Below, in pieces: positions 8,767 to 20,691 of a DNA stretch of 64,000 nt. Origin of the DNA: Sva-07 sp963707515 (lineage in GTDB: Bacteria; Actinomycetota; Acidimicrobiia; Acidimicrobiales; Ilumatobacteraceae); the NCBI GenBank assembly GCA_963707515.1, contig CAVPQI010000001.1, positions 496,001 through 560,000 of the forward strand, read 5' to 3'. How positions within the stretch are numbered: the stretch's first letter is position 1; every line of letters begins with the position of its first letter. A model generated the notes under the pieces. That model saw only the letters and a program-made list of their open reading frames with translations, made no database searches and had not been told where the DNA came from. The translations under genes were made by a program, and so were the position numbers.

Positions 8767-8836
8767 CGCCTGCTGCTACCCCCATCGACCGAGGCGTATC
8801 CCGGCCGTGACGGCCCGCTCACCGCCGCACGCGGCG

Positions 8837-9388
8837 TCAGAGCTTGCGGATCGCGTCGCCCTGGGCGACCTCGCCGGCGGCGACGACGATGGCGTTGATG
8901 CCGCGCAACCGGAGGTCCTTGCGTGAGTTGATCCACCGGGCGGCGTCGATGCCGAAGCGCTTCGAGAACTTGGCGCAGCCGGTGTGCGGCTTGTCGGTGA
9001 CCTCGATGATCGCCGTGCCGATCTGCAGGCGGGTGCCCGCCGGAGCATTCCGTTCGGAGAGGTCGAAGTCGACGATGAACTGGTCGCCTGCCTGCGCCCA
9101 ACGGTCGCGGTCGGGGCCGGCAACGGCTTCGAGCGCCCGCGCCGACATCAGGTTCAGCTCGGCGAGCGGGTGGGCGCGGCGATCCGGCGTGCTCTTGCTG
9201 CCGCGGGCGACGTAGTTGTCGCCGACGAGGCCGATGCCGGGTTCGATCGTCGCTCGGGAGAGCACTTCACGCTTGCCGAGCGCCGGGCGGCACACGACGA
9301 GCTCGACGGTGCCGACGTCGGTGGGCGCCGCGGCGACGTGGTCGAGCTGCTGGCTGAGGTCGCCGGTCGTGGCGAAGGTCGCTTCCAC
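8837..9388 (-). CDS. MOSC domain protein
   Basis: 183 residues. The MOSC fold is indicated by GDNYVARGS (about 57-65), LAELNLMSARALEAV and the conserved cysteine in KPHTGCAKF (Cys138). The C-terminal part has INAIVVAAGEVAQGD. MOSC domains bind sulphur carried on a conserved cysteine, as in molybdenum cofactor sulphurases and YiiM-type detoxifying proteins. This is a stand-alone MOSC without the N-terminal beta-barrel domain; its substrate cannot be told. It follows the HTTM gene with a 4-bp gap, so it is likely in that operon. Confidence 0.85.
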   Translation of the reverse strand: MEATFATTGDLSQQLDHVAAAPTDVGTVELVVCRPALGKREVLSRATIEPGIGLVGDNYVARGSKSTPDRRAHPLAELNLMSARALEAVAGPDRDRWAQAGDQFIVDFDLSERNAPAGTRLQIGTAIIEVTDKPHTGCAKFSKRFGIDAARWINSRKDLRLRGINAIVVAAGEVAQGDAIRKL

Positions 9389-9392
9389 ACGG

Positions 9393-10400
9393 TCAGTCTG
9401 CCCGCGACGGAGCGCGCCGGTCGATCACCTTTCGGACGAGCGGCCCGGCGGCGTCGGTCCACAGCCGCTCGACACGGAAGAACGGCAGGAAGGCGACGAG
9501 GAACAGCGGGTACGGGAACCCGATGCGCATCGTCAGGAGCACGCCCACGTGCATCGCCCAGGCCGCCAGCACCCAGACCGTGCGCCACCGGCCACCGAAC
9601 AGGGCCATCGGCGCCCCGATCTCGACGACGATCGTCGCCGCTGCCAGGAATGGCCACACCGCCTCCAGCCGCACGGCCAACCCGGCCAACGGGGCGGCCG
9701 GGACACCGACGAGCTCGTTGCGTGCCGCGGCGTAGGCGACGTGGTTGCGCAACGAGTCGCCGACCACCCAGTCGACGCCGCCGTAACGCAGCTTGGCGAC
9801 CCCGGCGATGACGTAGGTGACGACGACGGCGACCGCCAGCAGCGAGATCGGCCAGCCGAACCGCACGTCGCCGGGGTCGCTCGTGCCCGCCGACCCCGCC
9901 GCCGCACCGGCGACCGGTCGCCCGTCCTCGGTTCGCGGCGCGGGGTGCCGTCGACGGGCGTCGAGCGACCAGGCGACGCTCGCCGGGGCGAACGCCAGGA
10001 TCACCAGATGGATGGTGAACAGGTTCTCGAAGTGCAGCAGCTGTCCCCACGAACCGCGGTAGCTGGTGAGGGCCAGCACGCCGAGCGCGAACGCCGGGCC
10101 GGACACGGCGTAGCGCCAGCCGACGACCGCCGCGACGCCGGCGAGCAGCGTCGCCACGACGACCGCCTGGACGACGCCGTCGGGCACGGGCCCGCTGAGC
10201 GGCGATGCCACCCCGACGCCGTCGAAGCCCGATCGGCGGTCGGCGAGCTGGAGGAACACCGGCAGCCGCACGAGGAGGTAGACGACCGTGAACGCGCCGA
10301 CGGCGATCCGCAATGCGGCCAGACGCTGCGCCGGCGCCGTCGTGTCCACGACATCCCAGATCCGGCGACCGCTGTCGCGGGCCGCCAGCGCCGCGGTCAT
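9393..10400 (-). CDS. HTTM domain membrane protein
   Basis: 335 residues from the ATG at 10400, which overlaps the stop of the preceding gene (ATGA). About eight hydrophobic helices are visible. The pattern matches the horizontally transferred transmembrane (HTTM) domain related to vitamin-K-dependent gamma-carboxylase: an N-terminal LAALRIAVGAFTVVYLL helix, LLHFENLFTIHLVILAF, the loop FGWPISLLAVAVVVTY, and VEIGAPMALFGGRWRTVWVLAAWAMHVGVLLTM. No residue proves carboxylase activity. Translational coupling to the 147-residue gene indicates a two-protein membrane unit. Confidence 0.75.
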   Translation of the reverse strand: MTAALAARDSGRRIWDVVDTTAPAQRLAALRIAVGAFTVVYLLVRLPVFLQLADRRSGFDGVGVASPLSGPVPDGVVQAVVVATLLAGVAAVVGWRYAVSGPAFALGVLALTSYRGSWGQLLHFENLFTIHLVILAFAPASVAWSLDARRRHPAPRTEDGRPVAGAAAGSAGTSDPGDVRFGWPISLLAVAVVVTYVIAGVAKLRYGGVDWVVGDSLRNHVAYAAARNELVGVPAAPLAGLAVRLEAVWPFLAAATIVVEIGAPMALFGGRWRTVWVLAAWAMHVGVLLTMRIGFPYPLFLVAFLPFFRVERLWTDAAGPLVRKVIDRRAPSRAD

Positions 10401-10840
10401 CCCCCGACCTCGCACGAGGCGTGGACCTCGCGTTCGAGCAGGCCGTCGTCGCCGCGGGCGCGAGCGATCACGTCGTGTCGTTCCGTCACGATCTCGATCG
10501 TCGTCACCGCAGCGGACGCCTCGCTGCTCGATCGGCGGTCGTCCACGCGAGCAGCGATCTCGGCGCACCGCTCGTCGGCGCGTCCGTCGCTGATCGCCTG
10601 GCGCAGCTCACCGGCGATGATCAGCGGGTCGTCGCTGTCACCGATCTCGCCGGCCGACAGCCGCTGCCGGTCGCCGTCGGCATCGATGCCCTGGGCGGTG
10701 GCCAGCACGACCGTCGCCGGCCGCGCCCGGGCATACATCGGGTACGTCGACAGCGGGTAGCCGTCGCGATCGACCACGACCGGGGCGATCAAGGCGGCGG
10801 TCATCGCCCCGGTCACGAGGATCCTGCCCCGTCGATCCAT
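10397..10840 (-). CDS. Small membrane-anchored partner of the HTTM protein
   Basis: 147 residues from the ATG at 10840, chosen because GAGG lies just upstream. A single hydrophobic segment (ILVTGAMTAALIAPVVV) near the N-terminus is followed by a soluble domain of about 120 residues with GYPLSTYPMYARARP and an acidic middle. Proteins with this layout commonly precede HTTM genes in actinobacteria. The function is unknown. Its stop overlaps the HTTM start by four bases. Confidence 0.6.
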   Translation of the reverse strand: MDRRGRILVTGAMTAALIAPVVVDRDGYPLSTYPMYARARPATVVLATAQGIDADGDRQRLSAGEIGDSDDPLIIAGELRQAISDGRADERCAEIAARVDDRRSSSEASAAVTTIEIVTERHDVIARARGDDGLLEREVHASCEVGG

Positions 10841-10888
10841 GGTCCTCAGCATGACCGACCGAGCCCGCTCCGAACCCTGCACGCCATC

Positions 10889-10978
10889 CGCCGGTCACGT
10901 CGTCGCCGGTCACGTCGTCGCCGGTCAGGACATCGCCGGTCAGGACATCGCCGGTCAGGACATCGCCGGTCAGGACGG
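10889..10978. repeat. 15-bp tandem array, six units
   Basis: Six head-to-tail units beginning CGCCGGTCA at 10889, 10904, 10919, 10934, 10949 and 10964. The first two read CGCCGGTCACGTCGT and the rest CGCCGGTCAGGACAT or a close variant. The last unit contains the stop codon of the MFS gene; the array fills the gap before the HTTM operon. Confidence 0.9.
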
Positions 10979-12202
10979 CGACGTCAGCACGGCGTGGGGT
11001 GCCGTCGGCGTCCGGTCGCGAGAGCGCCAGGCGATCGCCGCGACGAGCACGCACAGCAGGCTGACGACACTGCTGTAGGCGAGCGCCCATTCGGCACTGA
11101 CGTTGTCGGCGATCCAACCGGTGAGCGGCCCGCCGATCGGCGTCGAGCCGAGGAACGCCACCGCCTGCAGCGCCAGCAGCCGACTGCGCATGTCCGCCGG
11201 GCACTCCTGTTGCACCATGGCGTTCGTGGCGGCGATGAAGCCGGCCGCACCGAGGCCGAACGGCACCGTCCACGCCAACGCCAGCGCCAGGTTGGGCGCC
11301 CACGCCAACCCGAAGCCGGCGAGCGCCATCGTGACGATCGAGCCGAACAGCCAGCCCATCGCGACGCGCTGGAAGCGAGCGGTCAACAGCGAGCCGATCA
11401 ACGAACCGATCGACATCACGGCGAGCAGCACACCGAACGCGCCCTCGTCGCCCCAACGGACATCGGCCAACTTGGGGAACACGGTCGCCTGGTTGAACGC
11501 CACCGTCGACACGACGACCAACAACAGGTAGATGATCGTCATGTCACGCCGGCTGGCGACGAAGTGCAGCGCCTCACGGACCGGTCGTCCACCCTTGGGC
11601 CGGCGGGTGGTCGGGAACAGCTCCGCCGGGCGGATGGCGACCAGCGAGAAGATGATGGCGAAGAACGTCAGCCCGTTGGCCAGGAAACACCACGCGGTGC
11701 CGATCGTGTTCACCAGCAGCGCCGCCATCGCCGGGCCGAAGATGCGCGAGCCCGTCATCACCGCCGTGTTGAGCGACGTCGCGTTGGGGATGTCGACGGT
11801 CGGCACGAGCTCGGTGACGAGACCGCGACGGGCCGGGTTGTCGAACGCCGTGACGACGCCGAGCACCAGCGACATCACGTAGACGACCGACAGGTTGGCG
11901 TAGCCGGCGAGATCGATCACGCCGAGCACGACCGCCTGCACGGCGAGCGCTCCCTGGGTGACGATCGCCATCGTCCGGCGGTCTCGACCGTCGGCGATGA
12001 CGCCCGCCCAGGCACCGAGGAGCAGCGTCGGCAGGAACTGCAGGGCGACGCTGACACCGACCGACGTCGCCTCGCCGGTGAGCCGGTAGACGAGCAGCGA
12101 CATCGCCGTCAGCTGCAGCCATGTGCCGATGTTGGAGATCGCCAACCCGACGAAGAACAGCCGGGCGTTGCGGTAGCGAAGGGAGCGGAAGGTCGACGAC
12201 AC
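10970..12202 (-). CDS. MFS exporter (EntS/MFS_3 type)
   Basis: About 410 residues from a GTG at 12202, 20 bp after the lepA stop; the start is the weakest part of the call. Twelve hydrophobic segments are visible. The first half carries the MFS_3 hallmark GAWAGVIADGRDRRTMAI between helices 2 and 3, plus NPARRGLVTELVP and NTAVMTGSRIFGPAMAALL. These features match enterobactin-exporter-like permeases that extrude drugs or siderophores; the substrate is unknown. The C-terminus ends HAVLTSPS at a stop that lies within the first unit of the 15-bp array. Likely co-transcribed with lepA. Confidence 0.85.
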   Translation of the reverse strand: MSSTFRSLRYRNARLFFVGLAISNIGTWLQLTAMSLLVYRLTGEATSVGVSVALQFLPTLLLGAWAGVIADGRDRRTMAIVTQGALAVQAVVLGVIDLAGYANLSVVYVMSLVLGVVTAFDNPARRGLVTELVPTVDIPNATSLNTAVMTGSRIFGPAMAALLVNTIGTAWCFLANGLTFFAIIFSLVAIRPAELFPTTRRPKGGRPVREALHFVASRRDMTIIYLLLVVVSTVAFNQATVFPKLADVRWGDEGAFGVLLAVMSIGSLIGSLLTARFQRVAMGWLFGSIVTMALAGFGLAWAPNLALALAWTVPFGLGAAGFIAATNAMVQQECPADMRSRLLALQAVAFLGSTPIGGPLTGWIADNVSAEWALAYSSVVSLLCVLVAAIAWRSRDRTPTAPHAVLTSPS

Positions 12203-12222
12203 CGCGATCGTCTCGGCCGGCT

Positions 12223-14019
<1,797 letters not shown>

Positions 14020-14172
14020 GACCGCCCCAACGCTACCGGCCGCGTTGGCGCCGGGTTGCCCCGCCGATAGAGTCTCATGGCTGTTCCGAGCGGCCGCGTG
14101 GTCCTCGGGGCAGACCACAGAACGACGACCGCAGCGACCTATCGCTCGTAGCGAACACAGGGATCTCAGGCG

Positions 14173-14427
14173 ATGGCCAACATCAAGAGCCAGAAGAAGC
14201 GCAACCTCACCAACGCCAAGCGCCACGAGCGCAACAAGGCAGTGAAGGCCGAGCTCAAGACGCGCACCAAGCGCGCCACGGAGACGGTCGGCACCGACGA
14301 CAACGCCGAGGCCGTGCGTCTGGCGGTCAAGCGCATCGACACGGCAGCGTCGAAGGGCGTCATCCACAAGAACGCCGCGGCACGCAAGAAGAGCCGCCTG
14401 ATGAAGAAGGTCAACGCCACCGATTGA
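14173..14427 (+). CDS. rpsT: 30S ribosomal protein S20
   Basis: 84 residues, lysine- and alanine-rich, beginning MANIKSQKKRNLTNAKRHER. It is typical of S20, an early 16S rRNA-binding protein. It is transcribed alone, away from lepA. The 153-bp leader region contains a TAGAGT box at about 14068 that may be the -10, giving an untranslated leader of roughly 95 nt. A strong hairpin follows 46 bp after the stop. Confidence 0.97.
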   Translation: MANIKSQKKRNLTNAKRHERNKAVKAELKTRTKRATETVGTDDNAEAVRLAVKRIDTAASKGVIHKNAAARKKSRLMKKVNATD

Positions 14428-14472
14428 CCGGTTCCGTCGGTCACGACCGACGACCGAACACACGATTTCCGT

Positions 14473-14507
14473 ACACGAGCGCCGCGGGTTCGCCCCGGCG
14501 CTCGTGT
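14473..14507 (+). terminator. Terminator of rpsT (also faces holA)
   Basis: ACACGAGCGCCG (14473-14484) pairs perfectly with CGGCGCTCGTGT (14496-14507), with extra G-C pairs next to the loop. It lies between the convergent rpsT and holA genes. Confidence 0.85.
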
Positions 14508-14568
14508 CGCGTCCCACCTGCGGTGAGGATCGCCTGCTGCACGCACCGCTCCCCGCGGGACGACGGCG

Positions 14569-15528
14569 TCAGCGGCGCAGTTTGGAGAGGCGGGCGACGA
14601 GGACCTCCATCACCAGCTCGGGATCGAGGTCGCGATCGCCACGCAGGTCGAGATCGGCCTGGGCGAGCAGCTCGACGGCGCGGCGGGTGCCGCTGCGGCC
14701 GAGCCGGCGGGCGTTGTTCATCGCCTTCTTTGCCGGGAACGCCGACGTGATGCCGGTCGCCGCCATCGCCTCCGACTCGCTCCGGGCGTCGACGCCGTCG
14801 AGCTTGGCGATGTTGGCGTAGTGGCTGTGCAGGATCGCCATGATCTGCAACGGATGGCGCCCGCCGGCGCGCATCATCCGGCTCAGCAGCGTCAGCGCCT
14901 TGGTGGTGTCGCCACCGTCGATGGCATCGGTGAAGTCCCACGGCGGCACGCCGCCGGCATCGCCGAGGAACGGCTCGATCTCGGCGAACGTCAGGGTCCG
15001 GTCGCTGCCGTAGGTGCTGGCCAGCGTGGCGAGGATGCCGTCGAGCCGGCCGGCGTCCTCCCCGAGCCAGGCACCGAGCTGGGCGACGGCATCGGGACGC
15101 AGCTTCAATCCGGTCGCCGCCACCTGCTCGGAGATCCAGCCCTGGCGATCCTTGGGCCGTGACGGCGGCGAGGTGTTGGTCACCGTGCCGACGGCCTTGA
15201 CGGCGTCGCCGAGCTTCTTGGGAACCGAACCGCTGTTGACGACGAGGACGAGGTCGGACGTGTCGAGCGGCGCCGACAGGTACTGCAGCATCGGGGCCAG
15301 TTCGTCGGCGCTGAACCGCCCGACGTCACGGGCGACGACGACGCGCTTGTCGGTGAGGAACGACGGGGTCTGTGCCGCGTCGACGACCTGGCGGAGCTCG
15401 TAGTCGTCGCCGTCGAACTCGTCGACCATCATCGCCCGGTCGCCGTCGCCGACGAGCCGCTCGACGAGCTCGACCACGGCGGACCGCAGCACCGACTCCT
15501 CATTGCCGCTCAGCAGGTGTGTCGCCAT
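14569..15528 (-). CDS. holA: DNA polymerase III delta subunit
   Basis: 319 residues. The N-terminal RecA-like part (LLSGNEESVLRSAVVELVERL, DEFDGDDYELRQVVDAAQTPSFLTDKR) and the all-helical C-terminal part (GGRHPLQIMAILHSHYANIAKL) match HolA. This is the clamp-loader subunit that opens the beta sliding clamp. In many bacteria holA lies next to comEC/comEA and rpsT, as here. Confidence 0.93.
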   Translation of the reverse strand: MATHLLSGNEESVLRSAVVELVERLVGDGDRAMMVDEFDGDDYELRQVVDAAQTPSFLTDKRVVVARDVGRFSADELAPMLQYLSAPLDTSDLVLVVNSGSVPKKLGDAVKAVGTVTNTSPPSRPKDRQGWISEQVAATGLKLRPDAVAQLGAWLGEDAGRLDGILATLASTYGSDRTLTFAEIEPFLGDAGGVPPWDFTDAIDGGDTTKALTLLSRMMRAGGRHPLQIMAILHSHYANIAKLDGVDARSESEAMAATGITSAFPAKKAMNNARRLGRSGTRRAVELLAQADLDLRGDRDLDPELVMEVLVARLSKLRR

Positions 15529-15574
15529 CAGGGTCGATTCTTACCCGCCAGGACCCGCGGACCCCACCGCGGCA

Positions 15575-15609
15575 GCGTCACGATCGGGGTCTGACCCCGA
15601 TCGTGACGC
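15575..15609. repeat. Core palindrome 2
   Basis: GCGTCACGATCGGGGTC, a single T, then its exact complement: perfect 17-bp arms. It sits 20 bp after the stop of the nucleotidase gene and upstream of holA, both on the minus strand. The centre is GGGGTCTGACCCC. Confidence 0.9.
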
Positions 15610-15628
15610 CCCCGACGAGCGGTCGATG

Positions 15629-18600
15629 TCAGACGTAGCCGGTGACGTCGACGACGAGGTTGGTCGTCGCCTCGCGCACGACCAGGCAGACCGTGCCCGT
15701 CCCGGTCAGGGCGACGAACGCGGCGTTGGCACGCGGTGCGTTGGTGTCGTAGTTGAGCGACGACACGTTCGGCGGGGTGCCCCCGCACGGCCACGCCGTG
15801 ACGTATCCTCCGCCGGTCGCGTCGGTGGCGGTGATGTTGAGCATCGCCCCGCCGGCACCCGCGGGCACACCACCGCGACCAGTGATCTGCAGCTCGACGA
15901 CCTCGCCGACGGGACGCACGCCGCCGTTGCTGAACTGACCGTCGACGGTCGGCGCGAGACGGGTGTCCATCAGGCGGGCCGGCACGACCGAGTGGTAGTC
16001 GCTCTCCGCATCGAAGGCCCCGTTGACGTCGACGATCACGTCGGTGTCGTACTCGCCGACGTAGACGCAGACCGTGCCGGCGTCACTGAGCTGCGACGTG
16101 ACGGCGTTGGGGATTGCTTGCCCCGGCGTGAAGTTGACGCTCGACGCCAGTGGGCGCGGGGCGTCACACGGATACACCGTCAGGTAGCCGTTGCCCTCGG
16201 CGTTGGTCGTCGTCACGTTGAGCGCCGCCGTGGTCGAGCCGTCCGGCACGTTGCCCCGCCCGGCGACCTCGATCTCCCAGATCGTGCCGGCCTCGCGGCT
16301 GCCGCCGCCGAGGAACTGGCCGTCGATCGTCGCCGCGCCCTGCCGGCTGTCGGCGAGACGGGCCGGGTTGAGCGGCAGGTAGCCGCTGTCGGGGTCGACG
16401 AAGCCGTTGACGTCGGCGATCAGGTTGACGGAGGACTCGGCGGTGTAGAGGCACACCTTGCCGTCCGCGCTCATGGCGGTGACGACGGCGTTCGGCGCCG
16501 AGACCATCTGGATGAAGTTGAGGCTCGACGCCGTCGGGCGCGGCTGGCCGCACGGGTACACGGTGACGTAGCCGGGGCCGGTGCCGCCCGTCGCGGTGAT
16601 GTTCAGCACGGCGCCGATGGCCTCGGCGGGGATGCCACCGCGGCCACGAACCTGTAGCTCGAGCGTCTGGCCCGGCGCCTGGATGCCATCGCCCTCGAAC
16701 AGGCCGTCAACGGTCGTGCCACCCGTGCGGGTGTCGAGGATGCGGCCGGGATCGGTCGGCGTCAGCGCCGGTTCCGAGGCTCCCGCCCCGACCGTCAGCG
16801 GCAACGTGATGACTGCGGCCGCTGGGTCGGAGTGTCATCGTCAGCGTGCGTGCGCCCGGAGCGACACCGGCGGGCACCAGTACGTCGACGTTCGCCGAGC
16901 CGCTGAGACCGTTGACCGGGGCGGCGTTGCCGCTCGTCGCCGCAGCGAACGTCACCGGCGCCGAGCCGAGCTCGATGCCGCCGATGGTCAGGTCGACGCT
17001 GGTGGTCGGCCGCGTGCCGAGGCTGGTCATGTCGAGGTACGACACGGTGGTCTGCAGTCGTCCACCGCGGTCGACGGTGGTCGGGTGCGGTGACAGGGCA
17101 ACCGAGCGACGATCGAAGTCGGGTGCGATGCCCGGCGCCGCTGCTCGCGCTTCGAGGTACGAGATCCACGCATCGCGGTCGATCAGACCGGAGTCCGCGG
17201 CGCTCGCGCCCTGGCTGAAGACATGGAAGTTGTCACCACCGGTCGCGAGGAACGAGAAGGTGGCGATCTTGTACGTCGCCGCCGGATCGATCGGTTGACC
17301 GTCGACGGTGATCGACGTGATCGCGCGAGCCCTCCGGCAGCGCCGGATCGAACGTGTAGCTGGCGTTGTCGGACAGCGCGAGCTGCAGATACGCCCTCGT
17401 CGGGATGGCGTTGTTGGCGTCGCGCTGCCACTGCTGCTCGAGCATCGTCTTCACCTGCGCACCCGTGAGATGGGTGGTCCAGAGGTTGTTGACGAACGGC
17501 AGGACGGCATTGGCCTCGGCGAACGTCACCACCCCGTCACCCTCGTTGAGCGGCGTCGACGTCGGGTAGAAGAGCTCGTTGCGGAGTCCACCAGGATTGA
17601 CGACGCCGATCGTGCCGGCGTCGGTCGGCAGGTCGACGCCCAGCGGTTCCAGGGTCGCCTTGAGCGAGTTGGCGACGAGCCCGCCGAGCGTCGACTCGGC
17701 GTTGCGCTGGTCACGGTTGGTGTTGTTGCGCACGGCCTGATAGCCGTCCGGACCGAACGTCCCGTTGGTGTAGGCGGTCGTGATGTCGGCCGCCACGCGG
17801 CCCTTGGGGGTGTTGCCGACGGTGGCGGCGTCGGCCAGCGCCTCGTCGACGATCGCCTGCACGGCGGCGAGCTCGGGGAACTGGGCGAGCAACTCGTCCG
17901 CGGTGATCCCCGGCTTTGCCGGCACATCGGGCGGCACCGCGGCGACGGGAGGCGTCAGCCGGGGCACGTTCTGCGCCGCCGCCGACACGACGTCCTTGGA
18001 CGTCGTGTCGACGGTCAACACGACCTTGCCCACGAAGTCGCCGTAGCTGCCGGTCTGCAGCACGGGCCGCGTGCCGCCGTCCGGGTTGGGTGCGGTGTAC
18101 ACGTAGGCCTGGTGGGTGTGGCCGTTGAACAGCACGTCGACCTGACCCGAGACGTCGTTGACGATCTCGGTGAAGGTCGTCGACGCGGCCATGTTCTGCT
18201 CCAGCGTCTGGGCACCCGACGGGGCGCCTTCGTGGAAGGTGGCGATGAGCACATCCGCCTCGCCGTTGGCGTCGTTGTCGTCGGTGAGCTGGGCGGCGAC
18301 GCGATTGACGGCCTCGACGGGGTCACCGATCGTGACGCCGACCATCCCGCCGGGCGAGACGAGCGCCGGCGTCTCCTCGGTCACGGCGCCGATCACACCG
18401 ACCCGGACGTCGTTGATCGTGATGACCTTGTACTCCGGCAGCAACGTGTCGTCGGTGCCGGCGGCGTAGACGTTGGCGCCGAGGTAGTCCCACTCGGCGT
18501 TGCGGTTGTCATCGGGGCCGAGAATGCGGTCGCGGAGGTCGGCCCATCCCTGGTCGAACTCGTGGTTGCCGACAGCGCTGGCGTCGAGGCCGATGGCGTT

Positions 18601-19200
18601 CATGACGTCGATCGTCGGCTGGTCCTGGGCGACCGCCGAGGCGAAGAGTGAGGCGCCGACGAGATCGCCGGCACCGCTGATGGCGACGTCGTCACCGCCG
18701 GCCGTCGCAGCGACGGTGGCGACGGTGCCCGCCCAGTGCAGCGTGTTGCCGTCGATGCGCCCGTGGAAGTCGTTGATCGAGACGAGGGTGATGTTGGTCT
18801 GGCCGTCATCGGGCCCGTCGACCGTGGCCGCCACCGGAGCGGACGGCGCGCTGTCCTCGCCGTTCGTGGCTCGGGCGGTGAACTCGTAGGCGCCGTCGTC
18901 CAGCGAGGTCGTCGTGTCGACGACCCAGCTGCCGTCGTCGGCGACGGTGGAGGTGCCGAGTGAGATCGGTGTGCCACCGCCGCCCGTGAGCAGGGCGAAC
19001 GCCGTGACCTGCGAGCCGGGCTCGCCGGTGCCGGCGACGTCAGGGGCGGCGACGCTCAGCGTCGAGCCCGACAGCGGGAGCCGGATCGCCGGCACGGCCG
19101 GTGGTGCGGCGGAGGCGACCGGGGCGACGACGACGAGGCCGACTCCCGATGCCACCAGAGCGGACAATCCGACAACGGCGGTTCGGCGGTAGCGCGACAC
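15629..19200 (-). CDS. Secreted 5'-nucleotidase with three C-terminal beta repeats (two frameshifts)
   Basis: Starts at GTG 19200, with AGGAGG just upstream. Parts in order are a signal peptide (TAVVGLSALVASGVGLVVVAPVASA), an Ig-like domain, a UshA-type metallophosphatase domain (SINDFHGRID, GNHEFDQGW, NGHTHQAY) and the 5'-nucleotidase C-terminal domain. Three repeats of about 110 residues follow, each with a DTR or DSR near its start, an N(I/V)T(A/T)T motif and a VDVNG/VDVTG end. Two breaks interrupt it: 17322-17327 (CGCGCG) and 16817-16823 (GCGGCC). One extra base at each gives exactly 1189 residues. It likely hydrolyses extracellular nucleotides for phosphate or nucleoside uptake. Frame breaks are either sequence errors or decay. 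Confidence 0.82.
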
Positions 19201-19258
19201 GTGACCCTCCTCAGGTTGACGCGGTGCAGTCGCCGCAACGTACACGACTCAGCGAACG

Positions 19259-20609
19259 TCAAATTCCCGACGGACGATCGCGGCGCACGAGGACGATCAC
19301 GACGGCGGTGACGGCCGCCCAACCCCACCACGACACGGGTGCGTCCGGGTTCGAGGCGGGCGCCGAGACCGGCGACGATGTCGACCCACCGGGTGCCCAA
19401 GCGAGCCGGCAGCATCAGCGGCGCCGCCAGCGCCGGGACCATCCCGGCGATGATCGCCGCCGGCAGCCCGTACAGCATCACCAGCCCCGCCACGGGGACG
19501 GCGAGCAGATTGGCCGGGATGCTCACGAGCGGCAGCCGACCGAACACCAGCACGCTCGGCAGCACCACTCCCACCTGGGCGCCGAGGCTGACACCGACCG
19601 GGATCGCCAACGGTCCGAGGACCGTCAGCCGGGCTGCCAGCCACGGCCCGAGCGTGCAGACGCCGGCGGTCGCGCCCACCGACAGCCAGAAGCCGATCGA
19701 CCAGGCGAGCAACGGGTCGACGAGCAGCAACCCGATCAACCCGATCGCCAGCAACCGCACCGGCCGCCGCTCGACGCCGCGCACGAACGCCGTGGCCGAC
19801 AGCCCCGCCATCACGCCGGCCCGCAGGATCGACGGCTCGAAGCGGGTGAGCGCCACGAACCAGGCGATCAGGGCGACCGTGATCGCCCACCGCGCCCAGG
19901 GACGCAACCGGACCAGCAACGGCGTGCACGCCGCCAGGACGAACGCCACGTTCTGACCGGACACGGCCGTCAGGTGAGACAAGCCGCTCGCCCGGAAGCG
20001 CCCGATCATCTCGAACGGCTGGTCGCGATCGTCGCCGATGACGAGCCCGCGGAACAGCGCATCGTCGGGCGCCGGGATCGCCGAGGCGCCACGTTCGATC
20101 GTCGAGCGGACCGAGTTCGATGCCCGCGCCAGTGGCCCACCGGGTGCGGTATCGCCCAGCCAGTCGTGCTCGAAGCGGCCGACGACGTGCTGCCAGGCGA
20201 CCCGCTGCCGGCGATCCTCGGCAAGTACACGGCGCTCGCCGCCGACGGCGACCCAGTCACCGCCCTGCCAGGTCGCGACACGCCGCTGCGCGGCTCGACC
20301 GCGAATCCACATCTCGAAGCGCTCACCTTCGATCTCGACGATCACCCGGGTGCTCGCCGCCAACGGTGCCGGATCGTCGATCAGGCGCACCCAGCCCGTG
20401 TACGCGCCGAGCCGATCGGGCTCGAGCGACGCCCACGCCGCGTCGGTGCGCACCGACGCGCCGACGACCAGGGCGAGCATCACGACGACCAGCAGCCACG
20501 AGCGGGCGATCACCAGCGCGCCGCCGGCGACCACCGTCGCCAGTGCCGCCGACGTCACCGGATCGCGGCGCCAGACGACCACCGCGACCAGCAACGCCAG
20601 CGCGACCAC
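19259..20609 (-). CDS. comEC: ComEC/Rec2 DNA-uptake channel, C-terminal frameshift
   Basis: 449 residues if one extra base is allowed at 19346-19349, when the frame ends ...VLVRRDRPSGI at TGA 19259. Without it the frame runs on into the next gene with non-coding-like sequence. The start is uncertain; GTG 20609 opens directly into a hydrophobic helix. The competence domain signature is clear: FRASGLSHLTAVSGQNVAF, then ILRAGVMAGLSATAFV and about ten hydrophobic helices. A DUF4131-like N-terminal domain is present. There is no C-terminal metallo-beta-lactamase domain, which many ComEC proteins carry. It forms the inner-membrane channel for single-stranded DNA during transformation. Confidence 0.82.
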
Positions 20610-20691
20610 CGCGGCATCGGAGTCGCCGCGGGCGTGACCCTCGGCGGGTGCCCACCGCGAGACACCCCGACTGTCATAACCTGGGGACTTC

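Noticed and set aside
10889..10978. Possible CRISPR array (15-bp repeats)
   Set aside because: The units are contiguous with no unique spacers, and no cas genes are present. It is a simple tandem repeat.
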